A stretch of DNA of 64,000 bases from Gandjariella thermophila (GCF_005405885.1 NZ_BJFL01000005.1:1-64000), one strand, 5' to 3'. Numbered from the stretch's first letter, positions 36,554 to 48,100 are shown. Made by a program: numbers and translations. Notes: generated from the letters alone by a model not told the origin.

Positions 36554-37540
36554 TCAGGCGTTGCCGTTGAACAGGTTGGTCACCGAACCGTCCTCGAAGA
36601 CCTGCTCGATCGCCCTGGCCAGCAGCGGGGCGATGGACAGCACGGTCAGCGTGGGGAAACGCTTCTCTTCCGGGATGGGCAGGGTGTTGGTGAACACCAC
36701 CTCCCGGGCGCCGCAGTTGGCCAGCCGGTCCCTGGCCGGGCCGGACAGCACGCCGTGCGTGGCCGCGATGACCACGTCCTTGGCGCCCTCGTTCAGCAGT
36801 TGCTCCACCGCCTTGGAGATGGTGCCGCCGGTGTCCACCATGTCGTCGATGACCACGGCGAGCCGGTTCCGCACGTCGCCGACCACCCGCTTGGCCACCG
36901 CCTCGTTCGGCTTGTGCGGGTCGCGGGTCTTGTGGATGAATGCCACCGGGCAGCCGCCGAGCTGGTCGGCCCACTTCTCCGCCAGCCGCACCCGGCCGGA
37001 GTCGGGGGAGACCACGGTGATGTTCTCCTCCGGGTACGCCTCCCGCACGTAGTCGGCGAGCAGCGTCTGGGCCAGCAGGTGGTCCACCGGGCCGTCGAAG
37101 TAGCCCTGGATCTGCGCGGTGTGCAGGTCGACCGTCATGATCCGGTCCGCGCCCGCGGTCTTGAACATGTCGGCGATCAGCCGCGCGGTGATCGGCTCGC
37201 GGCCGCGGTGCTTCTTGTCCTGCCGCGCGTAGCCGTAGAACGGCATGATCACGGTGATGCGCTTGGCGCTGGCCCGCTTCAGCGCGTCCACCATGATGAG
37301 CTGTTCCATGATCCACTTGTTGATGGGGTCGCAGTGCGACTGGATGACGAACGCGTCGCAGCCGCGGACGGACTCCTCGAACCGGACGAAGATCTCCCCG
37401 TTCGCGAAGTCATAGGCCGACTGAGGCGTGATCGTCACATTGAGGTGCTTCGCAACCTCCTCCGCCAGCTCAAGGTGCGAACGGCCGGCGAAGAGCATCA
37501 GGTTCTTCTTCGGCGTGCCGGACTTCGGGCTCACGATCAC
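36554..37540 (-). CDS. prsA: Ribose-phosphate pyrophosphokinase
   Basis: A 328-residue PRPP synthase (ribose-5-phosphate plus ATP to PRPP). Signatures: [54 protein letters not shown], the metal site [13 protein letters not shown] and the PRPP loop [13 protein letters not shown]. The GTG at 37540 overlaps the glmU stop (GTGA) and is chosen over longer in-frame extensions that only read through glmU. Translational coupling with glmU is expected. Confidence 0.96.
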   Translation of the reverse strand: MIVSPKSGTPKKNLMLFAGRSHLELAEEVAKHLNVTITPQSAYDFANGEIFVRFEESVRGCDAFVIQSHCDPINKWIMEQLIMVDALKRASAKRITVIMPFYGYARQDKKHRGREPITARLIADMFKTAGADRIMTVDLHTAQIQGYFDGPVDHLLAQTLLADYVREAYPEENITVVSPDSGRVRLAEKWADQLGGCPVAFIHKTRDPHKPNEAVAKRVVGDVRNRLAVVIDDMVDTGGTISKAVEQLLNEGAKDVVIAATHGVLSGPARDRLANCGAREVVFTNTLPIPEEKRFPTLTVLSIAPLLARAIEQVFEDGSVTNLFNGNA

Positions 37541-39066
37541 TGCCCCTTCTCTTCGCGGCCGACCTCGTCGTCGACCTCGCCGTCGTGCTTCCTCCGGTGC
37601 GCGGCAAGCGCGCGTTCGGCCGCCGCGGCGGCCTCGGTTCCCCCTCTGCGCCGCACCACCCAACCTTCGATGTTGCGCTGCGGCCCCCCGGAGACGGCGA
37701 GCGCGCCGGGCGGGACGTTCCGCCGCACCACGGTTCCCGCGCCGGTGTAGGCACCGTCACCGACGCTGACCGGCGCAACGAACATGTTGTCCGATCCGGT
37801 ACGGCAGTGCGAACCGATCGTGGTGCGGTGCTTCCGTACGCCGTCGTAGTTGACGAAGACGGTGGCGGCCCCGATGTTGGTGTGCTCGCCGATGCTCGCA
37901 TCTCCCACATAGGAGAGGTGCGGCACCTTACTGCCCTCGCCGATGTCGGAGTTCTTCACCTCCACGAAGGTGCCGATCTTGCCCTTGGTGCCGAGCCGGG
38001 TGCCGGGCCGCAGGTAGGCGAACGGACCCACGCTGGCCTCCGGACCGATCTCCGCGTCCGTGCCGTGCGTGCGTACCACACTCGCGCCCGCGCCGATCCG
38101 GCACCGGGCCAGCGTGGTGTCCGGACCGACGACCGCGCCCTCCTCGACCACCGTGCGGTCCCTGAGCTGCACGCCGGGCTCGATCACGACGTCCCTGGCC
38201 AGCTCCACGTCCACGTCCACCCAGGTGGTCGGCGGGTCGATCACGGTGACCCCGGCCCGCATCCAGCGCTCCAGCAGCCGGCGGTTCAGCTCGGCGCCCA
38301 GCCGGGCGAGCTGCACCCGGTCGTTGACGCCCGCCACCAGCCACGGGTCGGCGCACGCCAGCGCGCCCACCCGGTGGCCCTCGCGGCGGGCGATGGCCAG
38401 CACGTCGGTGAGGTACAGCTCGCCCTGCGCGTTGCCCGCGGACAGCCGGCCGATCGCGGCGCGCAGCACGGCCTCGTCGAACGCGTAGATGCCGGAGTTG
38501 ATCTCGGTGATGGCGAGCTGGTCCTCGTCCGCGTCGCGGTGCTCCACGATGCCGGTGACCGCTCCGCGCGGGTCGCGCAGGATGCGGCCGTAACCGGTGG
38601 GGTCGTCGACCACGGCGGTCAGCACGGTCACCGCGTTGCCGGCGGAGGCGTGCTCGGCCAGCAGCGCGTCCAGCGTGGCGGCGTCCAGCAGCGGCACGTC
38701 GCCGTAGCTCACCAGCACGGTGCCGGTCGCCTCGGGCAACTCGGCGAGCGCGCAGGCCACCGCGTGCCCGGTGCCGCGCTGCTCCTCCTGGACCGCGGCG
38801 AGCACCTTCCGGCCCAGCTCGCCACCCACCTCGTCGAGGTGGGTGGCGACCGCCTGCCGGCCGTGCCCGACCACCACCACGAGATGGTCCGGGTCCACCC
38901 CGGCCACCGCCCGGACCGCGTGCTCCACCAGGGTGCGGCCGCCGATCCGGTGCAGCACCTTCGGCGTGGCCGAACGCATGCGGGTGCCCTCACCGGCGGC
39001 GAGGACGACGGCGCTGATCGGACCCGGCCGGGCTGGCTTGCCGGTGGAAGCTGAGTTGACGGTCAT
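37537..39066 (-). CDS. glmU: Bifunctional UDP-N-acetylglucosamine pyrophosphorylase / glucosamine-1-phosphate N-acetyltransferase
   Basis: A 509-residue enzyme making UDP-GlcNAc for peptidoglycan and other glycans. The N-terminal uridyltransferase has [30 protein letters not shown] and [13 protein letters not shown]. The C-terminal left-handed beta-helix acetyltransferase has [30 protein letters not shown] and [13 protein letters not shown]. The ATG at 39066 gives the standard N-terminus. It is in an operon with prsA, as in mycobacteria. Confidence 0.97.
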   Translation of the reverse strand: MTVNSASTGKPARPGPISAVVLAAGEGTRMRSATPKVLHRIGGRTLVEHAVRAVAGVDPDHLVVVVGHGRQAVATHLDEVGGELGRKVLAAVQEEQRGTGHAVACALAELPEATGTVLVSYGDVPLLDAATLDALLAEHASAGNAVTVLTAVVDDPTGYGRILRDPRGAVTGIVEHRDADEDQLAITEINSGIYAFDEAVLRAAIGRLSAGNAQGELYLTDVLAIARREGHRVGALACADPWLVAGVNDRVQLARLGAELNRRLLERWMRAGVTVIDPPTTWVDVDVELARDVVIEPGVQLRDRTVVEEGAVVGPDTTLARCRIGAGASVVRTHGTDAEIGPEASVGPFAYLRPGTRLGTKGKIGTFVEVKNSDIGEGSKVPHLSYVGDASIGEHTNIGAATVFVNYDGVRKHRTTIGSHCRTGSDNMFVAPVSVGDGAYTGAGTVVRRNVPPGALAVSGGPQRNIEGWVVRRRGGTEAAAAAERALAAHRRKHDGEVDDEVGREEKGQ

Positions 39067-39145
39067 TCGGATCCCACTTGCTCGGCCGTGCGGATTCGAC
39101 GGGACGGGCGATCGCGCCCGGTTGCCTCCCGCCGCGGGCACGATC

Positions 39146-40966
39146 CTACGGTGCGTCGCGGAGCACCCAGGCGTGGCCGTTCTCCGGTTCCGCGTACGGC
39201 CGGGTGAGTCGGCCGTCACGGGCGCCGTCCGGGCGGGGTTCGTCCTGCTCGTCCAGCTTCTCGGTGATCTGGTCCAGATCGCCGGTCACCGAGGCGACCT
39301 GGTTGCCGCCGCGGTTCTTGGCCAGGTACATCGCGGCGTCCGCACGGGAGAGCGCCTCCGCGGCCGTCTCGTGCGGCCGTAGCGACACCACCCCGATGGA
39401 CAGCGTGACCCCGCGGGAGAGGTCCGGCGGCAGCTTGGCCACCGCCTCCACCGCCCGGCCGAGCGCGGCCTCGGCCGCGGGCAGCGGCGCGCCGGGCAGC
39501 AGCACCACGAATTCGTCGCCGCCGTAGCGGGCCACCACGTCGTCCCCGCGCACCGTGTGCCGGAGGGTGCCGACCACCACGCGGAGCACGTCGTCGCCCT
39601 CGGCGTGCGAGTACCGGTCGTTGACGCCCTTGAAGCCGTCCAGGTCCACGAGGGCCACCGAGACCGGGTGCGAGTCCGGCGCGGCGATCATCGCGTCCAG
39701 GTGGTCGTCCAGCGCGCGGCGGTTCGGCAGGCCGGTGAGCGGGTCCTGCAACGCCTGCTGGGTGATCGCGCCGTGCATGCGGGCGAGCCGCTCGTGCTCC
39801 CGCCGGGCGTTGAGCGTGGCCACCCGCGACTCGCGCAGCGTCCACAGCTCGGTCTCCAGTTCGGTGGCGTAGTGCTCCAGCGCGTTCGTGGTCCGCTCGC
39901 CGCCACCCTCCCCGGACAGCCGCGCGAACTCCCGCACCAGGCACAGCCGCAGCGTCTGCTCGGAGGTCTCGTGCTCGACCTGGTTGCGCGCCCGGGCCAG
40001 CACGTCGATCGCGTCCTCCGGGCGGTCGGCCTGCTCCAGGCAGCGGGCCAGCGCGATGGACACGACGATCAGGTCGCGGGCGTACATCGAGTGGTCCAGC
40101 AGCTTGGTCAGCCGGTCGATGTGCCCACCACCGGGGCAGGCCAGCGCGTGCGCGGCGCCGACCACCGGCACCTGGTGCGATGCCGGCAGGTCCCCCTGGC
40201 GGGGGAACAGCGACTCGCGGAACGGGCCCTCCACGGAGGTGGCGATGGCCGAGGCGGTGGCGAACCGCTCGCGCGCGTCGGCCAGCTTGCCCACGCGTTC
40301 CAGCCGCAGGCCCCAGCCGAGCAGCAGCCGGACCCGGTTGATCAGGTGTACGCAGATCTCGTGCGGCCCGCCGTTCTCCCGGACCGCCTGGTGCGCCCGC
40401 GCGATCACCTGGTCGGCCAGCTCGTACACGCCGAGTTGGGTGAGCACCAGGCCGATGTCCACCAGCACCGACGCGAGCAGCCGCTCCCAGGTGCGCTGGT
40501 TGAAGGTCAGGTCCGGGCTCAGCTTCTCGTCGATCATGGCGAGCGCCTTGGCCGCCTCGGTGAGCGCGGCGTCGTCCGCGCCGGCCAGCAGCGCCCGGCG
40601 GGCCCGCAGCGCGTGCGCCCCGGCCTCCAGCACGTGTAGCCCGTGCCGGCGGGTGTAGGCGAGCATCTCGTCCAGCCGCGGATCGGACAGCTCCACCAGC
40701 CCCGGAGTGGACAGCCGGATCAGCGCGCTGGCCCGGAGCAGTTGGGCCACCACCCTCGGCTCCCCGGGGCCGCGCCGCTGCGCCACGTCCAGCAGCTCGT
40801 CGATCTCCTTCGCGCAGTCGACCTGGTGCTCCAGCGGGCTGCGCTGCGCCACGGCGATGAGTTCCCGGGCCCGGCCGACCAGCCACGCCTCGGTGATCCG
40901 GCTGCTCGCGGGCTCCGACCCGCCCGGCTGGTCGAGTGCCTCGTCGCGCAGCACGTACACCCCCAT
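39146..40966 (-). CDS. Diguanylate cyclase with helical repeat sensor region
   Basis: A 606-residue cytoplasmic protein. Residues 1-400 are alpha-helical TPR-like repeats (for example [20 protein letters not shown]). The C-terminal GGDEF domain ([20 protein letters not shown], then [15 protein letters not shown]) carries the intact active loop and an allosteric I-site RGDD exactly five residues before GGDEF. It should make c-di-GMP and be product-inhibited; no EAL domain is present. No TM segment or REC/PAS domain is seen, so the repeats are the likely input. It lies 79 bp upstream of glmU in the same orientation. Confidence 0.9.
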   Translation of the reverse strand: MGVYVLRDEALDQPGGSEPASSRITEAWLVGRARELIAVAQRSPLEHQVDCAKEIDELLDVAQRRGPGEPRVVAQLLRASALIRLSTPGLVELSDPRLDEMLAYTRRHGLHVLEAGAHALRARRALLAGADDAALTEAAKALAMIDEKLSPDLTFNQRTWERLLASVLVDIGLVLTQLGVYELADQVIARAHQAVRENGGPHEICVHLINRVRLLLGWGLRLERVGKLADARERFATASAIATSVEGPFRESLFPRQGDLPASHQVPVVGAAHALACPGGGHIDRLTKLLDHSMYARDLIVVSIALARCLEQADRPEDAIDVLARARNQVEHETSEQTLRLCLVREFARLSGEGGGERTTNALEHYATELETELWTLRESRVATLNARREHERLARMHGAITQQALQDPLTGLPNRRALDDHLDAMIAAPDSHPVSVALVDLDGFKGVNDRYSHAEGDDVLRVVVGTLRHTVRGDDVVARYGGDEFVVLLPGAPLPAAEAALGRAVEAVAKLPPDLSRGVTLSIGVVSLRPHETAAEALSRADAAMYLAKNRGGNQVASVTGDLDQITEKLDEQDEPRPDGARDGRLTRPYAEPENGHAWVLRDAP

Positions 40967-41057
40967 CCGCGGATGCCCGCTCTTCTCCGGCGGTGGCGGC
41001 CGCCAGAGGGTCTTCGTCCCGGTCCGCCAACCCGACGAGCCGGGCGACGCTGGTCCG

Positions 41058-41128
41058 CTCCGCCGCCAGGATTCGAACCTGGACCATCGGAACCAAAATC
41101 CGAGGTGCTGCCTTTACACCACGGCGGA
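41058..41128 (-). tRNA. tRNA-Gln (anticodon UUG)
   Basis: The minus strand folds as a cloverleaf. The 7-bp acceptor is TCCGCCG/CGGCGGA with discriminator G at 41058, the D arm contains GTGTAAAGGCAGCAC, the anticodon stem TCGGA/TCCGA encloses the loop TTTTGGT with anticodon TTG, and the T arm is CCAGGTTCGAATCCTGG. CCA is not encoded. Mycobacteria also carry a Gln tRNA between glmU and the TetR gene. Confidence 0.95.
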
Positions 41129-41293
41129 CCGTCACGGGCCGTTGCCGCCCGCGAGATGACATGGTGACACGTGCACCCCGAAAAGGGTCAGTGGTGCCAC
41201 TCGTCTGGCCGCCACCCCATCGTAGTTGGCCGAACACGATGGGTGTTACCCGTGATGGGAGTGGCCGTACGGTCAACGGTCACAAGCGTTGCG

Positions 41294-42493
41294 TCACCGT
41301 TTGATCAGGCCGCCGAGGAAATCCGTCAGTACCGCTTCGTACTTCGCCGCGTCCACGTTCCAGGCCGCGGTGTGCTCGGCGCCGGGCACCTCCAGGTAGC
41401 GGATCGGCCAGTGCAGCCGCCCGGCCGCCGCAACCAGGTCCCGGGACTCGGTGACCGGCACCGTGGTGTCCGCGTCACCGTGGATGAGCAGGGTGGGCGG
41501 GCGCACCGCGGGCGGGTGCTCGACCAGTTCCATGCGGCCGAAGTCGATGCCGCCGCGCCAGCCCGACACGGCCATCGCGACCGGGGTGAGCGCGCCGGGC
41601 AGCCGCCGGTTGCGCGCCTGCAACGCCAGCGTCTTCGACCAGCTCGACACGGGCGCGTCCAGCACCACGGCGGTCACCGAGCCCGCCAGTTCCGAGCGGG
41701 CGAGCACCTGCTCGACCACCGCGCCGCCCATCGACCAGCCGCACAGCACCACCCGGCGGGCGCCGTGGTCGAGCGCGTACCGAACCGCCGAGGCCACGTC
41801 GCGCCACTCGCTGTCGCCCAGATGTAGCAGGCCGTCGGGGGAGCGGGGCGCCCCGTCGTCGTTGCGGTACGTGACGTCCAGCACCGGCAGGCCGAGCCGG
41901 TGCAGGGTGGGCAGCACGCGTAACCCCTCCAGCCGGCTGCCGCCCCGGCCGTGCACGGTGACGGCCCACGTCGCGCCGGGCTGGCCGGTGGGTGCCGCCT
42001 GGCCGGTGGGTGCGGCCGGGATCGAGGGCGCCGGCACGTACCAGGCCGGCGCCGGACCCAGTTCCGTGGGCACCATCACGTCCTGGAAGTCCAGGCCGAC
42101 GGCCGTCCTCGGGTCACCGCCCCACACCCCGGGATCGAGCCGCACGCGGGTGCCAGCCGGCGGGGCGCCGCCGTCCAGCAGCCGGCGCGCCACCCGGTCG
42201 CCGGAGTCGCGGACCACCGCGCCGACCCGGGCCGCGCCGTCCCGCCAGATCAGGCCCCAGGTGCCGGGCCGGAGCGCGTTCGCCGACCTGGCGAGGAGCA
42301 CCACCGGGGTGCCGCCGTCCTCGGCGCCGCCGAGCGCGGTGTCCGGGAACCCCGGTCGCGCCTTGGCGGGATCCAGTAACTGGTCGCTGTAGTACCAACC
42401 GACCCCCGCGACCCCCGCCACGGCGACGACCAGCACGGTCAGCACCGCGATGAGCACGGCGCAGACCGGGTGCCGGCGCCGGTCGGTGCGCAT
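41294..42493 (-). CDS. Membrane-anchored or secreted alpha/beta hydrolase
   Basis: A 399-residue protein with an N-terminal signal anchor (VCAVLIAVLTVLVVAVAGVA) and an exported alpha/beta-hydrolase domain. The oxyanion region is TWAVTVHGRGGSRL, the nucleophile elbow GWSMGG, the acid probably in IHGDADTTVPV and the catalytic His in AEHTAAWN. A Pro/Thr-rich insert (AAPTGQAAPTGQPGA) with a short repeat precedes the hydrolase core. Substrate unknown. It is divergent from the desaturase gene. Confidence 0.85.
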   Translation of the reverse strand: MRTDRRRHPVCAVLIAVLTVLVVAVAGVAGVGWYYSDQLLDPAKARPGFPDTALGGAEDGGTPVVLLARSANALRPGTWGLIWRDGAARVGAVVRDSGDRVARRLLDGGAPPAGTRVRLDPGVWGGDPRTAVGLDFQDVMVPTELGPAPAWYVPAPSIPAAPTGQAAPTGQPGATWAVTVHGRGGSRLEGLRVLPTLHRLGLPVLDVTYRNDDGAPRSPDGLLHLGDSEWRDVASAVRYALDHGARRVVLCGWSMGGAVVEQVLARSELAGSVTAVVLDAPVSSWSKTLALQARNRRLPGALTPVAMAVSGWRGGIDFGRMELVEHPPAVRPPTLLIHGDADTTVPVTESRDLVAAAGRLHWPIRYLEVPGAEHTAAWNVDAAKYEAVLTDFLGGLIKR

Positions 42494-42601
42494 CGCCGAA
42501 TCATGCCCGCCACGCGTGTCAGGTGGCTGTGTGTTCCTACCGGACTCCTGTGTTCACCGGAGAACACCCGGGCGGATGTGGCGATCACCGCGCGCCCTAC
42601 C

Positions 42602-42628
42602 TACGCTGGCGTAAGTTACGGTTCCGTA
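42602..42628. promoter_or_regulatory. Tandem palindromic operator upstream of the desaturase
   Basis: TACGCTGGCGTA and TACGGTTCCGTA are two TACG-N4-CGTA palindromes separated by AGT, 42 bp before the desaturase ATG. Half-sites repeat about every 15 bp, typical of TetR-family operators where two dimers bind. The TetR gene just downstream of the desaturase is a candidate repressor. A weaker inverted repeat GTGTTC-N6-GAACAC lies at 42550-42567. Confidence 0.6.
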
Positions 42629-42670
42629 GCCAGGACAGACAGAGGATCCCGCCAACCCCTCGAGGTGCCC

Positions 42671-43624
42671 ATGACCGCAACGCTCGACCGGTCCCCCGCC
42701 CAGTCCCCGACATCGGGGCCCAAACCACTGACCGAGGGCCGCCGTGGCATCGCCGCGCACGTCTCCGTCTACGTCTTCGTCGTCGTGCCGATGATCGCCC
42801 TGGTGCTCGCCGTCCCGGCCGCCTGGGGTTGGGGTCTCGGCTGGACGGACGTGGCACTCGCCGCGGCGTTCTACTGCCTGAGCGGGCTCGGCGTGACGGT
42901 GGGCTACCACCGCTACTTCACGCACAGCTCGTTCAAGGCGAAGCGGGGCCTGCGGGTTGCGCTGGCGGTGGCCGGCAGCCTGGCGTTGCAGGGCCCGGTC
43001 ATCACCTGGGTCGCCGACCACCGCAGGCACCACGCGTTCTCCGACAAGGAGGGCGACCCGCACTCGCCGTGGCTGTTCGGGACCTCGCCGCTGGCACTGG
43101 CGCGCGGTTTCTGGCACGCGCACATGGGGTGGCTGTTCGAGCGGGACAAGACCAACGTCGAGCGGTTCGCACCGGACCTCGCCGCCGACCAGGACATCCG
43201 CGCGGTCCAACTGCTGTTCGGCCCGCTGACCGCGGTGAGCCTGCTGCTGCCCGGGCTGCTCGGCGGCCTGATCACCTGGTCGTGGGCGGGCGCGCTGTCC
43301 GCGTTCTTCTGGGCGGGCTTGGTGCGGGTCGCCTTCCTGCACCACGTCACGTGGTCGGTGAACTCGATCTGCCACATGATCGGCGAGCGGCCGTTCAACG
43401 CCAGGGACAAGTCCGCGAACTTCTGGCCGATGGCGGTGCTCTCCTTCGGCGAGTCCTGGCACAACCTGCACCACGCCGACCCCACCTGCGCGCGGCATGG
43501 CGTGCGGCGTGGCCAGCTCGACATCTCGGCCCGGCTCATCTGGCTGTTCGAGAAGTTCGGCTGGGCGTACAAGGTGCGCTGGCCCAACCCGGACCGGCTG
43601 GCCCGGATCACGGCGCGTCCGTGA
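42671..43624 (+). CDS. Acyl-CoA (delta-9 type) fatty acid desaturase
   Basis: A 317-residue membrane di-iron desaturase. The three histidine boxes are present: HRYFTH, HRRHH (VADHRRHHAFSDKEG) and HNLHH (ESWHNLHHADP). Four hydrophobic segments flank them (VYVFVVVPMIALVLAVPAAW and others). The ATG at 42671 has GAGG upstream. It likely introduces a double bond in C16/C18 acyl chains and would adjust membrane fluidity. The operator-like palindromes upstream and a strong terminator downstream make it a single-gene unit. Confidence 0.92.
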   Translation: MTATLDRSPAQSPTSGPKPLTEGRRGIAAHVSVYVFVVVPMIALVLAVPAAWGWGLGWTDVALAAAFYCLSGLGVTVGYHRYFTHSSFKAKRGLRVALAVAGSLALQGPVITWVADHRRHHAFSDKEGDPHSPWLFGTSPLALARGFWHAHMGWLFERDKTNVERFAPDLAADQDIRAVQLLFGPLTAVSLLLPGLLGGLITWSWAGALSAFFWAGLVRVAFLHHVTWSVNSICHMIGERPFNARDKSANFWPMAVLSFGESWHNLHHADPTCARHGVRRGQLDISARLIWLFEKFGWAYKVRWPNPDRLARITARP

Positions 43625-43642
43625 CGCAGCAGACCTCGGCGC

Positions 43643-43681
43643 CGAGGACCCCTCGTCACGGTGAGGGGTCCTCGCTGTTTT
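43643..43681 (+). terminator. Intrinsic terminator of the desaturase gene
   Basis: CGAGGACCCCTC (43643-43654) pairs with GAGGGGTCCTCG (43663-43674) around an 8-nt loop and is followed by CTGTTTT. It is one of the few classical U-tract terminators in the window. Confidence 0.85.
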
Positions 43682-43709
43682 CCCGCCGTGCCCACCTAGG
43701 GTGACCGAA

Positions 43710-44375
43710 GTGGCGGCGAGACGGCGGGCACGGGAGAAGGCGGCGGCCACCGCCGAGCGGGTTCCGGTGGTGCGGGTACGGATGACCGGCAAGGAGCGCC
43801 GCCAGCAGTTGCTGGACGTGGCCAGGGCACTGTTCGCGGAGAAGGGCTTCGACGCCACCTCGATCGAGGAGATCGCGAACCGCGCCGGGGTGAGCAAGCC
43901 GGTCGTCTACGAGCACTTCGGCGGCAAGGAGGGCATCTACGCGGTCGTGGTCGACCGGGAGATGCGTGACCTGCTGGACCGGATCGTGTCCGCGCTCTCC
44001 GGCGGCCACCCCAGGGAACTGCTCGAGCAGGCCGCCTGCGCGCTGCTGGACTACATCGAGGACGGCACGGACGGTTTCCGCATCCTGGTCCGCGACTCCC
44101 CGGTGGCCAGCACCACCGGCACGTTCTCCAGCCTGCTCAACGACATCGCCAGCCAGGTGGAGCACATCCTCGGCGTGCACTTCGACGCGCGCGGCTACGA
44201 ACCCAAGCTGGCCGCGCTCTACAGCCAGGCGCTGGTGGGCATGGTCGCGCTGACCGGTCAGTGGTGGCTGGAGGTGCGCAAGCCCAAGAAGGACGAGGTG
44301 GTCGCGCACCTGGTCAACCTGGCGTGGAACGGGCTGTCCCACATGGAACCCAAGCCCCGGCTGCGTACCCGCTGA
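43710..44375 (+). CDS. TetR-family transcriptional regulator
   Basis: About 221 residues. The N-terminal HTH (RRQQLLDVARALFAEKGFDA, TSIEEIANRAGVSKPVVYEH) is canonical, and the C-terminal domain is all-helical. TAGGGT (43697-43702) overlaps the first possible GTG (43701) and ends 7 nt before a second GTG (43710), so the leaderless start at 43710 is preferred. It corresponds in position to Rv1019. Candidate target: the upstream desaturase, whose promoter holds TetR-like palindromes. Confidence 0.88.
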   Translation: MAARRRAREKAAATAERVPVVRVRMTGKERRQQLLDVARALFAEKGFDATSIEEIANRAGVSKPVVYEHFGGKEGIYAVVVDREMRDLLDRIVSALSGGHPRELLEQAACALLDYIEDGTDGFRILVRDSPVASTTGTFSSLLNDIASQVEHILGVHFDARGYEPKLAALYSQALVGMVALTGQWWLEVRKPKKDEVVAHLVNLAWNGLSHMEPKPRLRTR

Positions 44376-44388
44376 GCAGGGCCCGGCG

Positions 44389-45006
44389 TCAGCGCCGGTG
44401 GTCGGCGAGGGCACGCAGGCCGTGGCCGAGCAGGGCGCCGACGGTGGCGCCGACCAGGGCGAGCAGCACGTCGTCCACGCTGCTCAGCCGGTTCACGCCG
44501 AGCACGTACTGCAGGCATTCCAGCAGCACCGCGAAGGCCGCGCTGATCGCTAACACCCAGCGCATGCGCAGCGGGCCGCCCGGGCGCAGCACGAGCAGCA
44601 GCGCGAAGGGAACGAACAGCGCACCGGTGGCCACGTGCCACCACGGGCTGCTCCACACCATGCCCTCGGCCGGGTCGAACCCGACCAGTGCCCGCAGCGG
44701 CACCAGTTCCACGACCCGGGCCCGGATGCCGTCGCCGCGCCATCCCGGGCCGGGCAGCGCGGCCAGCAGGATCATCCCGGCGGTGAGGTAGCCGAGTACG
44801 CCGGTGCGGGCCACCCGCAGCGCCATCGGCCAGCCGCGGAGCCGCTCGCCGGAGGCCTCCACCGGAACCGCGAGCAGCGCGCCGACAAGTGGGTACACCA
44901 GGAGAGCCGGAAACAGCCCGGTGTCCCGAACCACCGCACCCAGGCTCACGGGACCGGCACCGTGCGCGCCGAGCGAGGTCACCACTGAGTCCGGCAAAAG
45001 GGACAC
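44389..45006 (-). CDS. VanZ-family membrane protein
   Basis: A 205-residue membrane protein with about five hydrophobic segments and the VanZ-like C-terminal motif AVLLECLQYVLGVNRLSSVD followed by DVLLALVGATVGALLGHGL. VanZ proteins are linked to low-level teicoplanin resistance, but most family members are uncharacterised. It is convergent with the TetR gene and divergent from mfd. Confidence 0.78.
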   Translation of the reverse strand: MSLLPDSVVTSLGAHGAGPVSLGAVVRDTGLFPALLVYPLVGALLAVPVEASGERLRGWPMALRVARTGVLGYLTAGMILLAALPGPGWRGDGIRARVVELVPLRALVGFDPAEGMVWSSPWWHVATGALFVPFALLLVLRPGGPLRMRWVLAISAAFAVLLECLQYVLGVNRLSSVDDVLLALVGATVGALLGHGLRALADHRR

Positions 45007-45190
45007 GGGGCACCATAGCGCGATTCAGGCACGTGGGGGAGGGTGAGGTTCGCCCGATCTCGTTTCCGGCGGGACGTAGTCTGGAGAGCGTGCCCCTCCC
45101 GGCGGCCGTGTCTCGGCGGCCCGACTCCGGGTCAGGGGTTGTTCGCGTTCGCCCCGTGCGCTGGACCTGAACTACAGGGGGACCTGCGAA

Positions 45191-48100
45191 GTGAATCAGC
45201 CCGGACCGCTCCGTGGCCTGCTGCCCACCGTACTGACCGACAAGGCGCTGCGCGAGGTGGTCTCCTCCGCCGGCTCTCCGCTGCTGGAGGTGGAGGGCCC
45301 GGTCGCGGCGCGGCCGCTGGTGGTCGCCTCCCTGGCCGCGGCCGAGGACGCCGGCGGCGCGGACCGCCCGGTGCTGGCCATCACCGCCACCGGCCGGGAG
45401 GCCGACGACCTCGGCGCCGCACTCGGCGACCTGCTCGGGCCGGACGTGGTGGCCACCTTCCCGTCCTGGGAGACGCTGCCGCACGAGCGGCTGTCCCCGC
45501 GGGCGGACACCGTCGGCCGGCGGCTGGCCGTGCTGCGCCGGCTGGCCCACCCGGAGGAGGACCCGGCGGGGCCACTGCGCGTGGTGGTGGCCACGGTGCG
45601 CAGCCTGATCCAGCCGATGGCGCCCGGGCTGGGCGAGCTGGTCCCGGTGCACCTTTCGGCCGGCGCCGAGCACGACTTCGACCACCTGGTGGAACGGCTG
45701 GTCGAACTGGCCTACGCCCGGGTGGACATGGTGGAGAAGCGCGGCGAGTTCGCGGTGCGCGGCGGCATCCTGGACGTGTTCCCGCCCACCGCCGAACACC
45801 CGCTGCGGGTGGAGTTCTGGGGCGACGAGGTCAGCGAGATCCGCGCGTTCTCCGTGGCCGACCAGCGGTCCCTACCCGGCGAGGTCACCGCGTTCAGCGC
45901 GCCGCCGTGCCGGGAGCTGCTGCTCACCGACGCGGTCAAGGCGCGGGCCGCCGCACTGGCCGAGCAGCACCGGGCCGACGAGCACCTGGCCGAGATGCTG
46001 GACAAGCTGGCCGGCGGGGTGCCGTGCGAGGGCATGGAGGCGCTGATTCCGGCACTGTGCGACGGCGAGCTGCAACTGCTCCCGGACGTGATGCCCGAGG
46101 GCACGCACGTGCTGCTCGCCGACCCGGAGAAGATCCGTACCAGGGCGCACGACCTGGTGCGCACCGGGCAGGAGTTCCTGGAGGCCTCCTGGATGGCCGC
46201 CGCGGACGGTGGGCGGGCGCCGGTGGACCTCGGCGCGTCCGCCTACCGCAGCCTCGCCGACGTGGCCACGCACACCCGGGACGCCGGCCGCCCGTGGTGG
46301 ACGCTCAGCCAGTTCACCACGGAGCAGGCGGCGGGCGGTGCGCTCCGCCTCGACCTGCGGCCGGTGGAGGCGTACCGGGGGGACGTGCAGCGGGCGTTCG
46401 CTGACCTGCGCGCGCACACCGCGACCGGCGGCGCCGCGGTGCTCGTGGTGCCCGGCGCCGGGACCGCGCAGCGAGCCGTGGAGCAACTGCGCGAGGCCGA
46501 GGTGGCCGCGCTGTTCGCCGAGAACGGCCTGGCCGACCCGCCGAAGCAGGCCACGGTCACCGTGGTCCGCGGCACCATGGAGGACGGCTTCGCCGCACCC
46601 GAGGTCGGCCTGGTGGTGCTCACCGAGACCGATCTCACCGGCGGCCGCGGCGGAACGTCCACAAGGGACATGCGGCGCATGCCGTCCCGGCGGCGCAACG
46701 CCGTCGACCCGCTGGCGCTCAAGCCCGGCGACTTCGTGGTGCATGACAAGCACGGCATCGGCCGGTACGTGGAGATGGTGCGGCGCACCGTGGCCGGCGC
46801 CACCCGCGAGTACCTGGTGCTGGAGTACGCGCCGAGCAAGCGCGGCCAGCCCGGTGACCGGCTGTTCGTGCCCACCGACCAGCTCGACGAGGTGTCCCGC
46901 TACGTGGGTGGCGAGCTGCCCTCGCTGAACAAGCTGGGCGGGTCCGACTGGCAGAACACCAAGGCCAAGGCGCGCAAGGCGGTCAAGCAGATCGCCGCGG
47001 AGCTGGTGCAGCTCTACGCCGCCCGGCAGGCCGCGCCCGGTCACGCGTTCGGCGTGGACACCCCGTGGCAGGCGGAACTGGAGGACGCCTTCCCGTTCGT
47101 GGAGACCCCGGACCAGCTCGCCGCGATCAACGAGGTCAAGGCGGACATGGAGAAGGCCGTGCCGATGGACCGGGTGATCTGCGGCGACGTCGGCTACGGC
47201 AAGACGGAGATCGCGGTGCGCGCCGCGTTCAAGGCGGTTCAGGACGGCAAGCAGGTGGTGGTGCTGGTGCCCACCACGCTGCTCGCCCAGCAGCACCTGA
47301 ACACCTTCGGCGAGCGCATGCGGCCGTTCCCGGTGACCGTGAAGGGATTCTCCCGGTTCACGGACCCGAACGAGGCCGAGGAAACCGTCAAGGGCCTGGC
47401 CGACGGCGAGGTGGACATCGTCATCGGCACCCACCGGCTGCTGCAGACCGGCATCCGCTACAAGAACCTCGGGCTGGTCATCGTGGACGAGGAGCAGCGC
47501 TTCGGCGTCGAGCACAAGGAGCACATCAAGGCGCTGCGTACGCACGTGGATGTGCTCACCATGTCCGCGACGCCGATCCCGCGGACGCTCGAGATGAGCC
47601 TGGCCGGCATCCGGGAGATGTCCACCATCCTCACCCCGCCCGAGGAGCGGCACCCGATCCTCACCTACGTCGGCGCCTACGACGAGAAGCAGGTGGCCGC
47701 CGCGATCCGGCGCGAGCTGCTGCGCGACGGTCAGGTGTTCTTCGTGCACAACCGGGTCTCCACCATCGAGCGGGCAGCGCGCCGGCTGCGCGAGCTGGTG
47801 CCGGAGGCGCGCATCGTCACCGCGCACGGCCAGATGAACGAGGACAGGCTGGAGAAGATCATCCAGTCGTTCTGGGAGCGCGAGTTCGACGTGCTGGTCT
47901 GCACCACGATCGTGGAGACCGGCCTGGACATCTCCAACGCGAACACGCTGATCGTGGAGCGCGGCGACCTGCTCGGCCTGGCCCAGCTGCACCAGTTGCG
48001 CGGCCGGGTCGGCCGGGGCCGGGAGCGCGGCTACGCGTACTTCCTGTACCCGCCGGAGGCGCCGCTGACGGAGAACGCGCACGACCGGCTGGCCACCATC

